From Agelas oroides (taxonomy: Eukaryota > Porifera > Demospongiae > Agelasida > Agelasidae), in NCBI GenBank assembly GCA_949130485.1, contig OX422188.1, positions 4,849,307-4,913,306 on the forward strand: a stretch of DNA of 64,000 nucleotides, written 5' to 3'. Under the pieces are notes generated by a model, which did no database searches, was not told where the DNA came from, and saw nothing but the letters and a program-made list of their open reading frames with translations. Each line of letters begins with the position of its first letter. The first letter of the stretch is position 1. Position numbers and translations under genes: made by a program. Below, piece after piece: positions 22,940-34,748 of the stretch.

Positions 22940-23290
22940 ATGGATACCCACAGCAGTTCTGGAAGAGCTCTCAAGCCAGCGCAAGAACAAGAAGTCGCCG
23001 AAGATCGGAGATGGCCCAGAAACGAGAGAGACAGAGCTCAACGTGCTGCAGAGACTCCGGAACAAAGGAGCAAGAAAGTGAAGGGAGAGAGGTCGTGCTA
23101 GGCACGCTGCTCAAACTGCTAGTGAAAGACAAGGTACTTTACAGCGAAAGGTACCCGCGAACGCGAAAGAATGGCAGATGAAACCCCTCGTCGGAGAAAC
23201 AAGATTACAGCAGACAAGCACCAATCAACGCGAAGGTTGACAGTTGAAACCCCCGAGGGGAGAAACGAGGTTACAGCAGATGAGAGATAG
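22940..23290 (+). pseudogene. Broken transposon-protein fragment with ETPE repeats
   Basis: A basic, Glu-rich reading contains AAETPEQRSKK (around 23050), then ETPRRRN (23180) and ETPEGRNE (23246). The first is out of frame with the other two (130-bp spacing), and a stop occurs at 23099-23101. Repeats of this ETPE(Q)R kind are familiar at the N-terminus of Helitron-like helicase proteins in animal genomes. That link is from memory; no helicase or Rep part is present. Most likely a decayed fragment. Confidence 0.4.
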
Positions 23291-23921
23291 ACTGTAACAC
23301 CCCACCCCCACATATTAAAACAATGTCTTTAATCTAACTGTACGAGGTGTATTTCCCCAGTGGTTTGACAAAGCGCCTCATTTTTAATGACACAACTCAG
23401 CACAAATGAGTCATCCAAACTTGCATACCTGCATACAAGGGACAAAAAAAATAGCATTGCACAACAACACTTTCAGATTTGTGATTAATGTGTATTATAC
23501 TATTACCATGCCACCCATGTGATATACTGCCTCTTGCTCAGGCTCGCCTCATGATGCTTTTCATCTACACTAGTATATATACTAATGGTTGTATTCACTC
23601 TGTTATTTAAATCACCTACATAACTAATTCAATATTATGTGTGAGAAGGTTGGAGTACCAAATGACTGGTACTTAGTTTATAGACTGAACAGGTCAAAAA
23701 TAGACATTGAACATCGTTGGCTAGACCAGGTACATCTATAACATCAAAAAAGTTATCAAAAACATGAACAGTATATGTGGATTCTACAAGTGGAGAAAGT
23801 CTTTTTAAAGTCAATCATTACTACTTATTCATCATGCATATACAGCACAGCACTGTAACTGTCCAATGATTCCACTCATTGTAGGACTTCTCATAGGTTC
23901 TTGTTCCATGCATTCTTGGAC
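23291..23921. other. Intergenic, no gene recognised
   Basis: AT-rich sequence between the transposon fragment and the 3' end of the kelch gene. No repeat or exon was recognised. Confidence 0.4.
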
Positions 23922-26900
23922 TCAGAGCCACCATGGCTGGCTGCTGCATTTGCTCCTTACCATCTCCTCAGCCATGGCCAGCTGTTGCTCCAACATGCCT
24001 GACTTCCCCTCAGATCTGTGTGATGAATGCAGCTGCAGCTTCTCCATCTGCTCCCTCAGCCTCTCCACTGGTCTTGCAAGCTCCCCCTTCGTCACCACCC
24101 TTGTCACATCCCACCTGTCCCCACGACATTCTGAGATGGAGGAAAGGAGTGAGAAAGTGTGGGAGGAGGAAGAAGAGTTGTGAGAGATCTGTTCTGGTAC
24201 TTAACAAAAGTTGTCCTGGAAAATACACAGACAGGCATCTGAATGGTATAGGCTACCAATATTCATAATCAAACCAAAAACTGACATAGCTAGAGGGTGA
24301 CATAACAGCTGGAATATTGAATAGAGAACATTAGTGCCATGTATATACAATGGACTTCACCACTCAGAGAGATAAAAATGCTTAAGTGTTCAACTGGAAG
24401 TTGATTCTGAGTGCCAGTAGATATTGAACCATTTACTGGTACTATAATGTAATCCAGTCTTTGGGCCTTAGCTAACCAGCTGATATTTCTCTCTCATGAT
24501 TTTGCTAGCTTCCTTACAAATGGGGGCTGTGGGGCTGGATGGGTGAATGTATACAGTGGTGGCTTTTGCCAGTCCGATTTTGGATAGGCCACCTTTTGGC
24601 CCAGCTGTTTATAACTATATCACATGCAGAATCAGTTACATTAGAGGAGTTGCTTAAAATTTCATAGCTCTGGTCTCATAACTAAACAGCAATAAAATAC
24701 AACTATCTCTATCACATTACTAAGTTCAGGTTAAGTCATGTATTTGCTTTCATACTGCTCTTATCTTGTAGCTCAACAGCACTGAAATAAAGAGGTTGCT
24801 AGCTACTTTTTTAACCGTCAGGAAGCATTACCCTAGTATGTTGGTGTTTCAGTTATGACTATAAAAATACAATGCTAAAAGCAAAATATTTATAAGCTAA
24901 ATGTGTGCAAATGATCACCTCTTTCGTAAACATTCTCTATCATACATTATAGTGATGCTTCCATACTTGTACTGCTCTTGTCTTATTGCTGAACAGCACT
25001 GCAAGTGTTCCTGGTAGCCAAAAACGATGCTTAAACAAAAAATCTTCCATGCTTCATGTGAATTATTACTCTAGTGGCCTGACCTGTCTCTGGTGCCCCT
25101 GATATAGCTAGTCACTTTACCAAAGCCAATGTTCCTGCTCATGTAACATGTCATGTTCCAAACTGCCACTCACCAAGATGGAGGAGAGTTGTCCCAGCTG
25201 TTAGGTCTCCCGCAAGCCTCCACATCCCACCAAACATGACCACCATCCTGAAGTTGTGTCCAGACCCAAACACAGTAGCAGTGTGGTCACGTCGTGGTTC
25301 CATTTCTTGGGGAAGAGTAACCTGTACAGGAGGAGGCAATGGCAACCGATGAAACATCCGTTGCATAACATACTTGTGTTAGTGTGTACACTAGTACTGC
25401 AAGTACATTTGAATACACACTGTTCAGGTATGCAAACTATGTTTAGCATAAATATGAGTCTATACCACTAGTAAACATGTGTCTATGTACATTTATCCAC
25501 TGGGTACATCTTACTGTAGCTAGCTATGCAAGAGATTCAAGGCACACAGTCATGTATGTAAGCAACAGCACATATGCATTCTTCATACAACTCATTATAC
25601 ACCAGGCATATCAACTCACTAACCTCACTCCACACTCCTCTGTCAACATCCAACACCCACACGTCCCTGAGAACACTCAGAAGTTCACCGAGACCACCCC
25701 CCACCAGCAGCAGTGGGTGCTCCTGTCCAGTGAGGGGACCAGCAATACAACATGCAGCATGTTGGTGCCTTGCAGGTGGCCTGGGACCTCCAATGGTGTC
25801 CAGTTTGGTCCAGTGCTGAGGAAGTCAAGACCCACACACTCATGTACACAATGAAGGTGATACCCAGCTTTGTGTACCAGGCGATTGTATTAGAGAAGGT
25901 AGTGTTAATATGTCATTATCAAGAAATAAAAGGCTGGCTATACTTACCTAAGCAGTGCTCATAATACATAGAAACTTCCTATAGCATAATATGACATTGA
26001 TTGCAAATGATCAAATGACAGATGCTGAACATGTCTGTGTAAAAGACACTCTCACAGGAAAGATTCACAATCACTCTGATAGTTGGTATACTGCCTAATT
26101 AGCCCCCTTGTTCGAGTGATAAAATGTGCTGCAGTATTTTAATTAGATTATGAGTATGAAAGTCCTAGCATGACAACATCACCTAGTTAACAACTATAAG
26201 ACTAGTATTTCAGCTTCTTTCCAAGCACAGCTAGACGTATTGTCAAATAATTACAGGTTCTATATTGCACGCACCCACTTATCCTGCTCAAGTATATAGC
26301 CATGCCCAAGTCTTCCTCTATCTGTAGCCCCTCCATACACCACAGCCCTCCTGCTGTCAACGTTGGTAAAGGAGAACCAGGAGAGAGGAGGAGGCTTTGT
26401 CCCAGTCACAGCTGGAGATGACCACTCCCCTGTAATAGTGGAGAGGAACACGCATGATAGTACAATATTGTGTACTGATTAATTGGTCATTGATCCACAC
26501 ATAATTCTAGGGAAGAGAGTCTCAGCTGGAGATGACCACTCCCCTGAAGCAGTGGAGATTAAGAAACACAAATTTATAATACACAACACACACATAGCTG
26601 AGATTGAGATTTCCTCCAACTACCACATTATTGTGTTGGACAATGAACCACACATACAGCTAAGAGGAAACTGCCACTAGTCTCATTGCCAGGCCACAAT
26701 TCAATCATCTGAGGCTTGGTGACTTGTTCAGATGGACTAGTCTACTCAACACCCTCCTCAACAAGACAGCAAGTGGTGTGACATGAAGCAAAAGGAACTA
26801 TTCAACCACCTTTAACCCTTTAACTACGAATGATGACTATAGTTGTCATCGAAATTCGGCCGCATGTTATCAGTTGGAGTAATCCGTTTTGAAGATAGGT

Positions 26901-28034
26901 TCTGTAGTAGCAGAAAGGGTGGGACAGGGGGAGGTGGGTGGGTGCACCGCTCTGGCTGACAGTGCATGGCGGCTGTTGCAGCTGGCTATAGAAAAAGCCT
27001 GGTCAGCGCTGGATGGCCCGTTCTTCTGCTTTCTTGTACAAACGAGCGTAGAAAACGGTGCTTTCACCTTGTAGGGACTCCATTTCTGGCTTTTTAGGCA
27101 GCTTTCAGTCTGGAGGAGCGTTCTTTGGTCGGAGGGCCCTGACTATTGAACACTTGGTAAATGAGTGGGTGTGGTCAGGGTCATGAACCTGCAAAGAACT
27201 TCTGAAGGAAGCTGTGGATCAAGTTTCTCAGGCTAACTCCTGGCAGAAGTGGAAATACAGGTGAAAGAAGGTGGGACAAGTCTACACAAGACCATTAGGG
27301 AAATTAATTTAGTATTTAAAGGGCTAACCATACTACAACAGAGTATGCTCAATGATACTAGCAACCAACACAAGGTACACTTTGTGTACAATCAAATCAG
27401 TTTACATTTATCATGAGTGCCATCTTGTTGCCACCACCCTACTTGTCTGGCGTCACCTTGCAACTTCTGGAGTGACTATCATACACACTCACACAATAAC
27501 TTCTTACTGCACCACATGAACCATATGATATTGCTTGGCTTGTGGTTTGGTACCCAGACAGTACTCACCTTTGTCTAAATCAAAGACATGCAGTTCATCT
27601 GTCCATACACTGCCCGTGGACCCAGCAAAGACCACCAGCTGGTTATCACCATAAGACACCATCCCACAGCCTCTCTTCCTCTGTGGGGCACTGGAGGGGT
27701 TTGAAATTCTCACCTTCTCCCACTGATAGGTACACAGGTCAAGCTTAAACACGCCGTTGTGATAGGAAACACCATCATACCCTCCAAACACAAACAGACA
27801 TGACCCCACCACTGTGTATGCAGTGTCGCACAGTTCAGGTGGTGGGGTACCATGGGTTGGTTTCTGCTCCCATAGCTCCGTGGAGATGTCAAACACCTCA
27901 ATGTTTTGTGCTACCTCTCGTGACTTCTCCTTTGACCCAGCCCACCCACCCCACATGTGCAGCTTATTGTCCACAGCAACAGCAGCATGGCTAGATCTGG
28001 GCAGTGGCTCATAGCTGGTGTGATAAGCAGCCAT
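23922..28034 (-). CDS. Kelch-repeat protein with C-terminal coiled coil
   Basis: Five exons on the minus strand join in phase into 389 residues: 27569-28034 (ATG at 28034), 26275-26429, 25624-25815, 25174-25321, 23922-24130. All introns are GT-AG. Kelch signatures appear in order: LHMWGGW, CLFVFGGYDG, LVVFAGSTGSVWTDELHVFD, RAVVYGGATDRG, LLLVGGG then LRDVWVLD, and MVVMFGGMW. These suggest six blades of a beta-propeller, which usually binds a protein partner. The last exon encodes a short predicted helix (ELARPVERLREQMEKLQL, then MLEQQLAMAEEM) that may dimerise. No BTB, F-box or TM segment is present, so this is a stand-alone cytosolic kelch protein; the partner is unknown. The start is chosen because MAAYHTSYEPLPRSSH leads directly into the first kelch blade; an upstream in-frame extension is AT-rich and looks non-coding. 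Confidence 0.88.
26523..26557. repeat. Partial duplicate of the kelch exon 2 acceptor region
   Basis: CAGCTGGAGATGACCACTCC and the next bases repeat 26409-26442 about 114 bp away, with changes that destroy the acceptor copy (CCTGTAATAG becomes CCTGAAGCAG). It is an intronic remnant of a small tandem duplication. Confidence 0.8.
26812..27330. repeat. MITE-like element in kelch intron 1
   Basis: The left end TTTAACCCTTTAACTACGAA and the right end ATTTAAAGGGCTAACC are imperfect inverted repeats. The interior contains a small hairpin (GATGACTATAGTTGTCATC, 26830-26848). No transposase is encoded; a 61-codon frame inside is not supported as a gene. Confidence 0.55.
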
Positions 28035-28268
28035 AATTTGCTGTACAGGGTGATAGCACAATATAAAGTGAGATATAATTATGCAATTAGAGATGAGCAG
28101 GCATATGATAACAAAAACTCCAAAATAGCATTGCGGTATTTTGTTTGGAGACATCTTGACCGCTAAAATAACAGAAGTATCTTTGTGTATGGTATCCACA
28201 TGTATCATAGTTCCCTGGATTTCAGGTTAAAGAGACATTAGTTAGCAGGTAGCTGAGACAACCATCAT
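28035..28268. other. Upstream flank of the kelch gene
   Basis: AT-rich 5' flank on the minus strand. It may hold the 5' UTR and promoter of the kelch gene, but no defined element is recognised. Confidence 0.35.
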
Positions 28269-29404
28269 ATAAATTGGTTGGTAATTTTAGAGAGCACTTT
28301 ATAATAATCCCCGTAACTTCTGGCCATACCCCTTGGTGGGATTACTGGGCTATTCCATTTATTAAGGGTGGATGACATCACTGTTTGCCTACCTAAAGAC
28401 AAAAATTTTGCCTTCCTGGGACACACACTAGTTTAAGGAGAATTACAGGAAATTTAATGAGGCTTTCAATACCCCTAGGGGCAGACCCTGAAAATCATTC
28501 ATAATTAAGAGGGTACGCCTTTTCATGGTTCATACTTGGTGTTGTCTCCTAATAGTGATTCCGGAAGACTGAAATAAGCAGCTTGTTCTCAGAATTGGCT
28601 TGTGCTATGAGTGACCCACACACATCAAACAATGTCCTAACAGCTACTCTTTGCAAAAAGATTGGTAGTCTGAAACTAGCTAATTGTACCCACAGTTTTT
28701 AATTCTCGTTTAATTAGAACTTGAATGGGAAGAAAAACCAAAAGGGTGTACCTTCCGTATCAACAAGGTTTGCAACTACCAATGGTGATCAGTCAATGGA
28801 GCTGAGAGCTTCTCGTGTATAGATAACCATATAAATTGGCTAGTAATTTTAGGTTAGTCTCGTTCCCAGACCGCATTTTCATGCCTGCTGGAAAAATGGG
28901 TCCAGTAAACTGTCTATTCCATTTTCGTTAAAGTGTACCGGAATGCTGGTGCATTGCTCTTTTCTAATTTAACACTTCATGTCATTGAAGATTACATTCC
29001 ACACTACATCCCAATGATCTGCTAGCAAAATGGACATTGATCGGGCGACCCTAGGTACCATGTGTAGACTAGCCTATTCTATCTTTTGAAAGGAGCTCAA
29101 CCAGGCTGTCTTGGAGTTTGCTGTTTGCTTGAGCGTTTTTGAATTCATAATCCAGTTGACATGACGTCACAGCAACTTCAAAATATTGGAACCAAAACAG
29201 TATACGCAGTTTACCAGACTATTTCCCGCTCAGTGAAAAGTAGTCTGGGCACGAGACTAGGGTGGATACTGGCAATGTGTTAGTGCCTTGCAACACCAAG
29301 TTGCCTCCCTTTCCATTATGCACTGTGGAAGTAGCAATCACAGTTGCACAATTTGCAGGAATTATTATTAAAAAGCTTTCCTAAAACTATCCAACCAATT
29401 TATA
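28269..29404. repeat. Element with about 42-bp inverted termini, invaded by another repeat
   Basis: The left end TATAAATTGGTTGGTAATTT aligns with the reverse complement of the right end (29361-29404), and the match runs on through TTTTAG and TAATAAT. A third partial copy of the terminus (ATATAAATTGGCTAGTAATT) lies at 28829, right beside the nested foldback at 28854. No coding region was seen. Confidence 0.6.
28854..29260. repeat. Foldback element, CTCGTTCCCAGAC family, nested
   Basis: It starts TTAGTCTCGTTCCCAGAC and ends GTCTGGGCACGAGACTA, which are inverted copies of each other. It is the same terminal family as the element at 29532 and lies inside 28269-29404. Confidence 0.75.
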
Positions 29405-29531
29405 CCCCAAAACTCACTCTCTTTGTTGTAAACAGCACTCCTAGTGTACAACACTCCTTCAAGTTCGGATTACATTCCAGCCTCGCCCTCATTTGCCTCT
29501 AATTAGAGCCCATCAGCAAACACTTGTAAGG

Positions 29532-29893
29532 TTAGTCCCGTGCCCAGACCCCGCCCTCTCACGAGGGTCTGGTGACCTTCAGCCGATTCCTCGGGCTTCA
29601 TTTGCTTTTCGGCGGACAATTTTCCAACCGCCAATCACGTTGCAGAAAACACAATCTGTGGTTGCAACACCGGCTTTCGGCGGACAATTTTCCAACCGCC
29701 AATCACGTTGCAGAAAACACAATCTGTGGTTGCAACACCGGAAATTCTTGACACAGCACTTTTTTGGCGCGTAAATTAGTTATCAGTTCGCAACTATGCA
29801 TACTAGTAAGCTATGAATTTTTAATAAAGCCCGAGGAATCAGCTGGATGTCACCAGACCCTCTCCTCGCGGGTGGGGTCTGGGCACGAGACTG
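29532..29893. repeat. Foldback element with about 68-bp arms, 8-bp target duplication and internal 68-bp tandem duplication
   Basis: The arms (left 29532-29602; right about 29825-29893) share CGTGCCCAGACCCC, GAGGGTCTGGTGAC and GATTCCTCGGGCTT. TTGTAAGG flanks both sides (29524-29531 and 29894-29901), an 8-bp target duplication as made by hAT-type transposases. Inside, a 68-bp unit starting TTCGGCGGACAATTTTCC occurs twice in tandem (29608 and 29676). It is non-autonomous. Confidence 0.85.
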
Positions 29894-29901
29894 TTGTAAG
29901 G

Positions 29902-30059
29902 TAGCCTCGTTCCCAGGCTCTCCCCGCTAAGGAGGGGAGCCATCCCGGGGTACCTTTTCTAAGGTCTCTCCTGATTGGTCAAAACAGCTAAAGTGTGACA
30001 TGCACGTGACCTTTCTAAGCTGTAATTTGATTGGTCAACCAACTCTACCTGTAAAATTC
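29902..30059. other. Spacer before the minisatellite
   Basis: It begins with TAGCCTCGTTCCCAGGC, a lone terminus of the foldback family, followed by GGTCAAAACAGCTAAAGTG and a similar TTTGATTGGTCAACC. No gene is seen. Confidence 0.5.
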
Positions 30060-30740
30060 AAACACAAGCAAACACAGCAAGCACAGCAAACACATGAAAC
30101 ACAAGAAACCCGAAAAACACAAACATGAGAAACACAAGAAACACGAGAAACACAAGAAACCCGAGAAACACGAGAAACACAAGAAACCCGAGAAACACGA
30201 GAAACACAAGAAACACGAGAAACCCAAGAAACACAAGAAACCCAAGAAACACGAGAAACCCAAGAAACACGAGAAACCCAAGAAACACGAGAAACCCAAG
30301 AAACACGAGAAACACAAGAAACACAAGAAACACGAGAAACGCAAGAAACACAAGAAACCCAAGAAACACGAGAAACACGAGAAACACAAGAAACACGAGA
30401 AACACAAGAAACCCGAGAAACACAAGAAACATGAGAAACACAAGAAACCCAAGAAACACGAGAAGCCCAAGAAACACGAGAAACACAAGAAACCCGAGAA
30501 ACATGAGAAACACAAAAAACACGAGAAACACGAGAAACACGAAAAACACAAGAAACACGAGAAACACAAGAAATCCAAGAAACGCGAGAAACACGAGAAA
30601 CACGAGAAACCCGAGAAACACGAGAAACCCAAGAAACGTGACAAACCCGAGAAACACAAGAAACCCGAGAAACACAAGAAACCCGAGAAACACGAGAAAC
30701 CCAAGAAACATGAGAAACACAAGAAACACAAGAAAAACAC
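30060..30740. repeat. 9-bp minisatellite (AAACACAAG / AAACACGAG / AAACCCGAG)
   Basis: About 75 tandem copies of a 9-bp unit whose variants alternate irregularly. Because 9 is divisible by three and the unit holds no stop in five frames, frames of 209-246 codons run through it on both strands (KHEKHKKP, NTRNTRNP, VSCVSRVS and so on). I regard all of them as incidental; none has a start context, splice sites or a conserved domain. Confidence 0.95.
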
Positions 30741-31540
30741 AAGCTGTAACTTAAGTGGATCCATGGTATAGTGTAGTACAGTCACATACGTATAGAGCCA
30801 TGGTACAATGTAGTAGAGTCAAGTAGAGCCAAGTAGAGCAGCCGTACAATGTAGTAGAGTCAGGTAGATCCAAGTAGAACCATAGTACAATGTAGTAGAG
30901 TCAAGTAGAACCATGGTGCAATGTAGTGGAGTCAGATAGAGCCAAGTAGAGCAACGGTACAATGTAGTAGAGTCAAGTAGAGACATGGTGCAATGTAGTA
31001 GAGTCAGGTAGAGCTAAGTAGAACCATGGTACATTATGTAGTAGACTCAAGTAGAACCGGCATGGTGCAATGTAGTGGAGAAAGGTAGAGCCAAGTAGAG
31101 CAAAGGTACAATGTAGTAGACTCAGGTAGAGTCACATAGAGCCATGATACAATGTAGTAGAGTCTTGTAGAGTAAAGAAGAGCCATGGTAGAGTGTAGAA
31201 GAATCAAGTAGAGCCAGGTAGAGCAATGGTATAATGTAGGAGTGTCAAGTAGAACCATGGTACAATGTAGTACAGTGAGGTAGAGCCAAGTAGAACAATG
31301 GTACAACGTAGTAGAGTCAGGTAGAGTCAAGTAAAACTACGGTACCATGTAGAGTCAGGTAGAGTCAAGTAGAGTCATGGTACAATATAGTAGAGTCTTG
31401 TAGAGGCATGGTACAATGTAGTAGAGTCAGGTAGAGACGAGTAGAGCCATGCTACAATGTAGTAGAGTCATGGTAGAGTCAAGTATAGAGCCATGGTAGA
31501 GTGTAGTAGAGCATATAGAGCCATGGTACAATCTAGTAGA

Positions 31541-31852
31541 GGCAGTTGTGTGTCGAGTGGGGGAGCACCAACACCGCTGGCACATCGATGTTCAAAATTT
31601 CACACATACATGAAGTGTGAAGTTAAAACATAAAGGGAGATGGGGATGGGGCATTTATGGCTTAATTAAATGGATGGGGCATTTTATGGCTTAAATGGGT
31701 GGGGCATTTATGGCTTAAATGGGTGTGGCATTTATGACAAATTGGTGGGGCATTTATGGCTCAAATGGATGGGGCGGTTTAATAGTTACTGTTTTTGGGA
31801 GATATGCTCCAAAAATACGGGTCTTCAGGGGAGTACCCTTTCCGGTCCTCGC
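31541..31852. repeat. Insert in the satellite with a 24-bp minisatellite
   Basis: Unique sequence surrounds five or six copies of a roughly 24-bp unit, TGGGGCATTTATGGCTTAAA (31650-31770). The satellite resumes at about 31853 with GCAGGTAGAGCC. No target duplication or coding frame was identified. Confidence 0.85.
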
Positions 31853-34317
31853 AGGTAGAGCCAAGTAGAGCCATGGTACAAGGTAGTAGAGTTAAGTAGA
31901 GTAAAGAAGAGGAATGGTAGAGTGTAGTAGAGTCAAGTAGAGCCAGGTAGAGCTATGGTACAATATAGTAGAGTCAAGTAGAACCATGGTACAATGTAGT
32001 AGAGTCAGGTAGAGCCAAATAGAGCCATGGTACAATCTAGTGGAGTCATGTACAGCCTTGCTATACAATGTAGTAGAGTCAGGTAGAGTCAAGTAGAGCC
32101 ATGCTACAACATAGTAGAGTGTGGTAGGGTGAAGTACAGCCATGGTAGAGTGTAGTATAGAGTCAAGTATGGCCACATATAGAGCCACGGTACAATGTAG
32201 TAGAGTCAGGTAGAGCCAAGTAGAGCGACGGTATAATGTAGTTGAGTCAGGCAGAGCCAAGGAGAGCAACAGCACAATGTAGTAGAGTCTGGTAGAGTCA
32301 AGTAGAGCCATGGTATAATGTAGTAGAGTCTTGTAGAGTAAAGTAGAACCATGGTAGAGTGTAGTAGAGTAAAGTATAGCAAAGTAGAGTCATGCTACAA
32401 TGTAGTAGAGTCAAGTAGAGTCAATTAGATCCATGATAGAGTGTAGTAGAGTCAAGTAGAGTCAATTAGATCCATGGTAGAGTGTAGTAGAGTAAAGTAC
32501 AGCCAAGTAGAGTCATGGTACAATGTAGTGGAGTCAAGTAGAGCCATGGTAAAATGTAGTAGAGTCAGGTAGAGCAAAGTAGAGCAACGGTACAATGTAG
32601 TAGGGTCAGACAGAGTTAAGTAGAGCCATGCTACATTGTGGTAGCGTCTGGTAGAGTAAAGTAGAGCCATGGTAGAATGTAGTAGAGTCAGGTTGAGTCA
32701 AGTAGAGCAAAGGCCCAAAGTAGTAGACTCAGGTAGAATCAAGTAGAGCCATGCTACAATGTAATAGAGTCTGGTGGAGTGAAGTACAACGATGGTACAG
32801 TGTCGCGTACAGTCAAGTAGGGCCACGTATAGAGCCATGGTACATACAGTGTAGGAGAGTCAGGTAGATCCATATACAGTGACGGTACAATGTAGTAGAG
32901 TCAGGTAGAGTAAAGTAGATCCATGGTACAATGTAGTAGAGTCAGGTGGAGCTAAGTAGAGCCATGCTACAATAGAGTCAAGTAGAGTCAATTAGAGCCA
33001 TGGTAGAGTGTAGTAGAGCCATGCATATAGTGTAGTAGTGTCAAGTAGAGCCAAGTAGAGCCATGGCACATTCTAGTAGAGTCAGACAGTGTCAAGTAGA
33101 GCAATGGTACAATGTAGTAGAGTCAGGTAGAGCCAAGTAGAGTAACGGTACAATGTAGTAGGTTCAGACAGAGTCAAGTAGAGCGTACATTGTAGTAACA
33201 TCTGGTAGAGTAAAGTAGAGCCATGGTAGAGTGTAGTGGTGTCAAGTAGAGCCAAGTAGAGCCATGGTACAATGTAGTAGAGTCTTGTAGAGTAAAGTAG
33301 AGCCATGGTAGGGTGTAGTAGAGTGACGTATCTCCATGTAGATGCATGGTAGAATGCAGTACAGTCAGGTAGAGCTAAGTAGAGCCATCCTACAATGTAG
33401 TAGAGTCAAGTATAGAGCCATGGTCGAGTGTAGTAGAGTCAAGTACAGCCATGTTGAGCCATGGTACAATATAGTAGAGTCAAGCAGAGCCATGGTACAA
33501 TGTAGTAGAGTCATGTAGAGCCATGGTACAAGGTTGTAGAGTCAGCTAGAGCCACGTAGAGCAATGGAACAATGTAGTAGAGTCATAGTAGAGTCAAATA
33601 GAGCCATCATAGAGTGTAGTAGTGTCAAGTAGAGTCAAGTAGAGCCATGGTACAATGTAGCAGAGTCAAGTACAGCCATGGTCCAATGTAGTAGAGTCAG
33701 GTAGAGCCAAGTAGAGGAACGGTACAATATAGTAGAGTCAGGTAGAGCCAAGTAGAACTATTGTACCATGTAGTAGAGTCAGGTAGAGTCAAGTAGAGCC
33801 ATGGTATAATGTAGTAGATTCTTGTTGAGTAAAGTAGAGCCATGGTAGAGTGTAGTAGAGTCAAGTAGAGTACAATGTAGTAGAGTCAAGTGGAGCCAGG
33901 TAGAGCAACGACACAATGTAGTAGGGTCAGGTGGAGTCAAGTAGAGCCATGGTACAATGTAGTAGAGTCTTGTAGAGTAAAGTAGAGCCATGGTAGAGTG
34001 TAGTAGAGTCAAGTAGAGCCATGTAGATCCATGGTACAATGCAGTAGAGTCAGGTAGAGCTATGTAGAGCCATGCTACAATGTAGTATTGTCTGGTAGTG
34101 TCCAATAGAGCCATGGTAGGGTGTAGTAGAGTCAAGTAGGTTACAAGGTAGTAGAGTCAAGTAGAGCCAAGTAGAGCGACGGTATAATGTAGTTGAGTCA
34201 GGCAGAGCCAAGGAGAGCAACGGCACAATGTAGTAGAGTCTGGTAGAGTAAAGTAGAGCCATGGTATAATGTAGTAGAGTCTTGTAGAGTAAAGTAGAGC
34301 CATGGTAGAGTGTAGTA

Positions 34318-34748
34318 CATTGTAAAAAGGTTTAGGTTACTTTAACCATGTTTTGGTCACCTCAGTTGCATTCCTTTTGTGTGTGTGACACTTGAAGTTC
34401 AAGGAGTGCTCACAATTTGAATAGAGTGTAGTTAGGAAGCTTCCCTAATTAGTATCTCATTTCAGAAAGCCTATAAGCCAGCATTTCTAGTGAGGTTCGT
34501 TGTTTCTTTGATCTTACGTATCTGCTCCTGGAGAGTTCCTTGGTTGCATGGCTGTGGTTAGAAATGCCAGAAAATGCCAGGAATGTAGCCAAATAGGTCT
34601 TCTGAAATAGGAGACTAGCTAATGTAACTAAAGGAAAGCTTCTCAATGAACTTTCAAGAAAACCTATTTGGTAGCATTCCTTAGTCACACTGATGCAACT
34701 GAGACAACCTAAAAGTGTGGTTAAAGTAACCCAAGTGTTTTTGCAGTG
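34318..34748 (+). mobile_element. Non-autonomous TA-target element, copy 1 (431 bp)
   Basis: The ends are imperfect inverted repeats of about 30 bp: CATTGTAAAAAGG then GGTTACTTTAACCA on the left, and TGGTTAAAGTAACC then GTTTTTGCAGTG on the right. It is flanked by TA on each side, the target duplication of Tc1/mariner-like (IS630) transposases. The 111-codon minus-strand frame inside has no transposase features. Confidence 0.85.

Noticed and set aside
26889..27074. 61-codon frame in kelch intron 1
   Set aside because: It lies inside a MITE-like element and has no splice or domain support.
30035..30785. Five overlapping frames of 209-246 codons on both strands
   Set aside because: They are forced by a 9-bp unit without stops. 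They have no start context, splice sites or domain.
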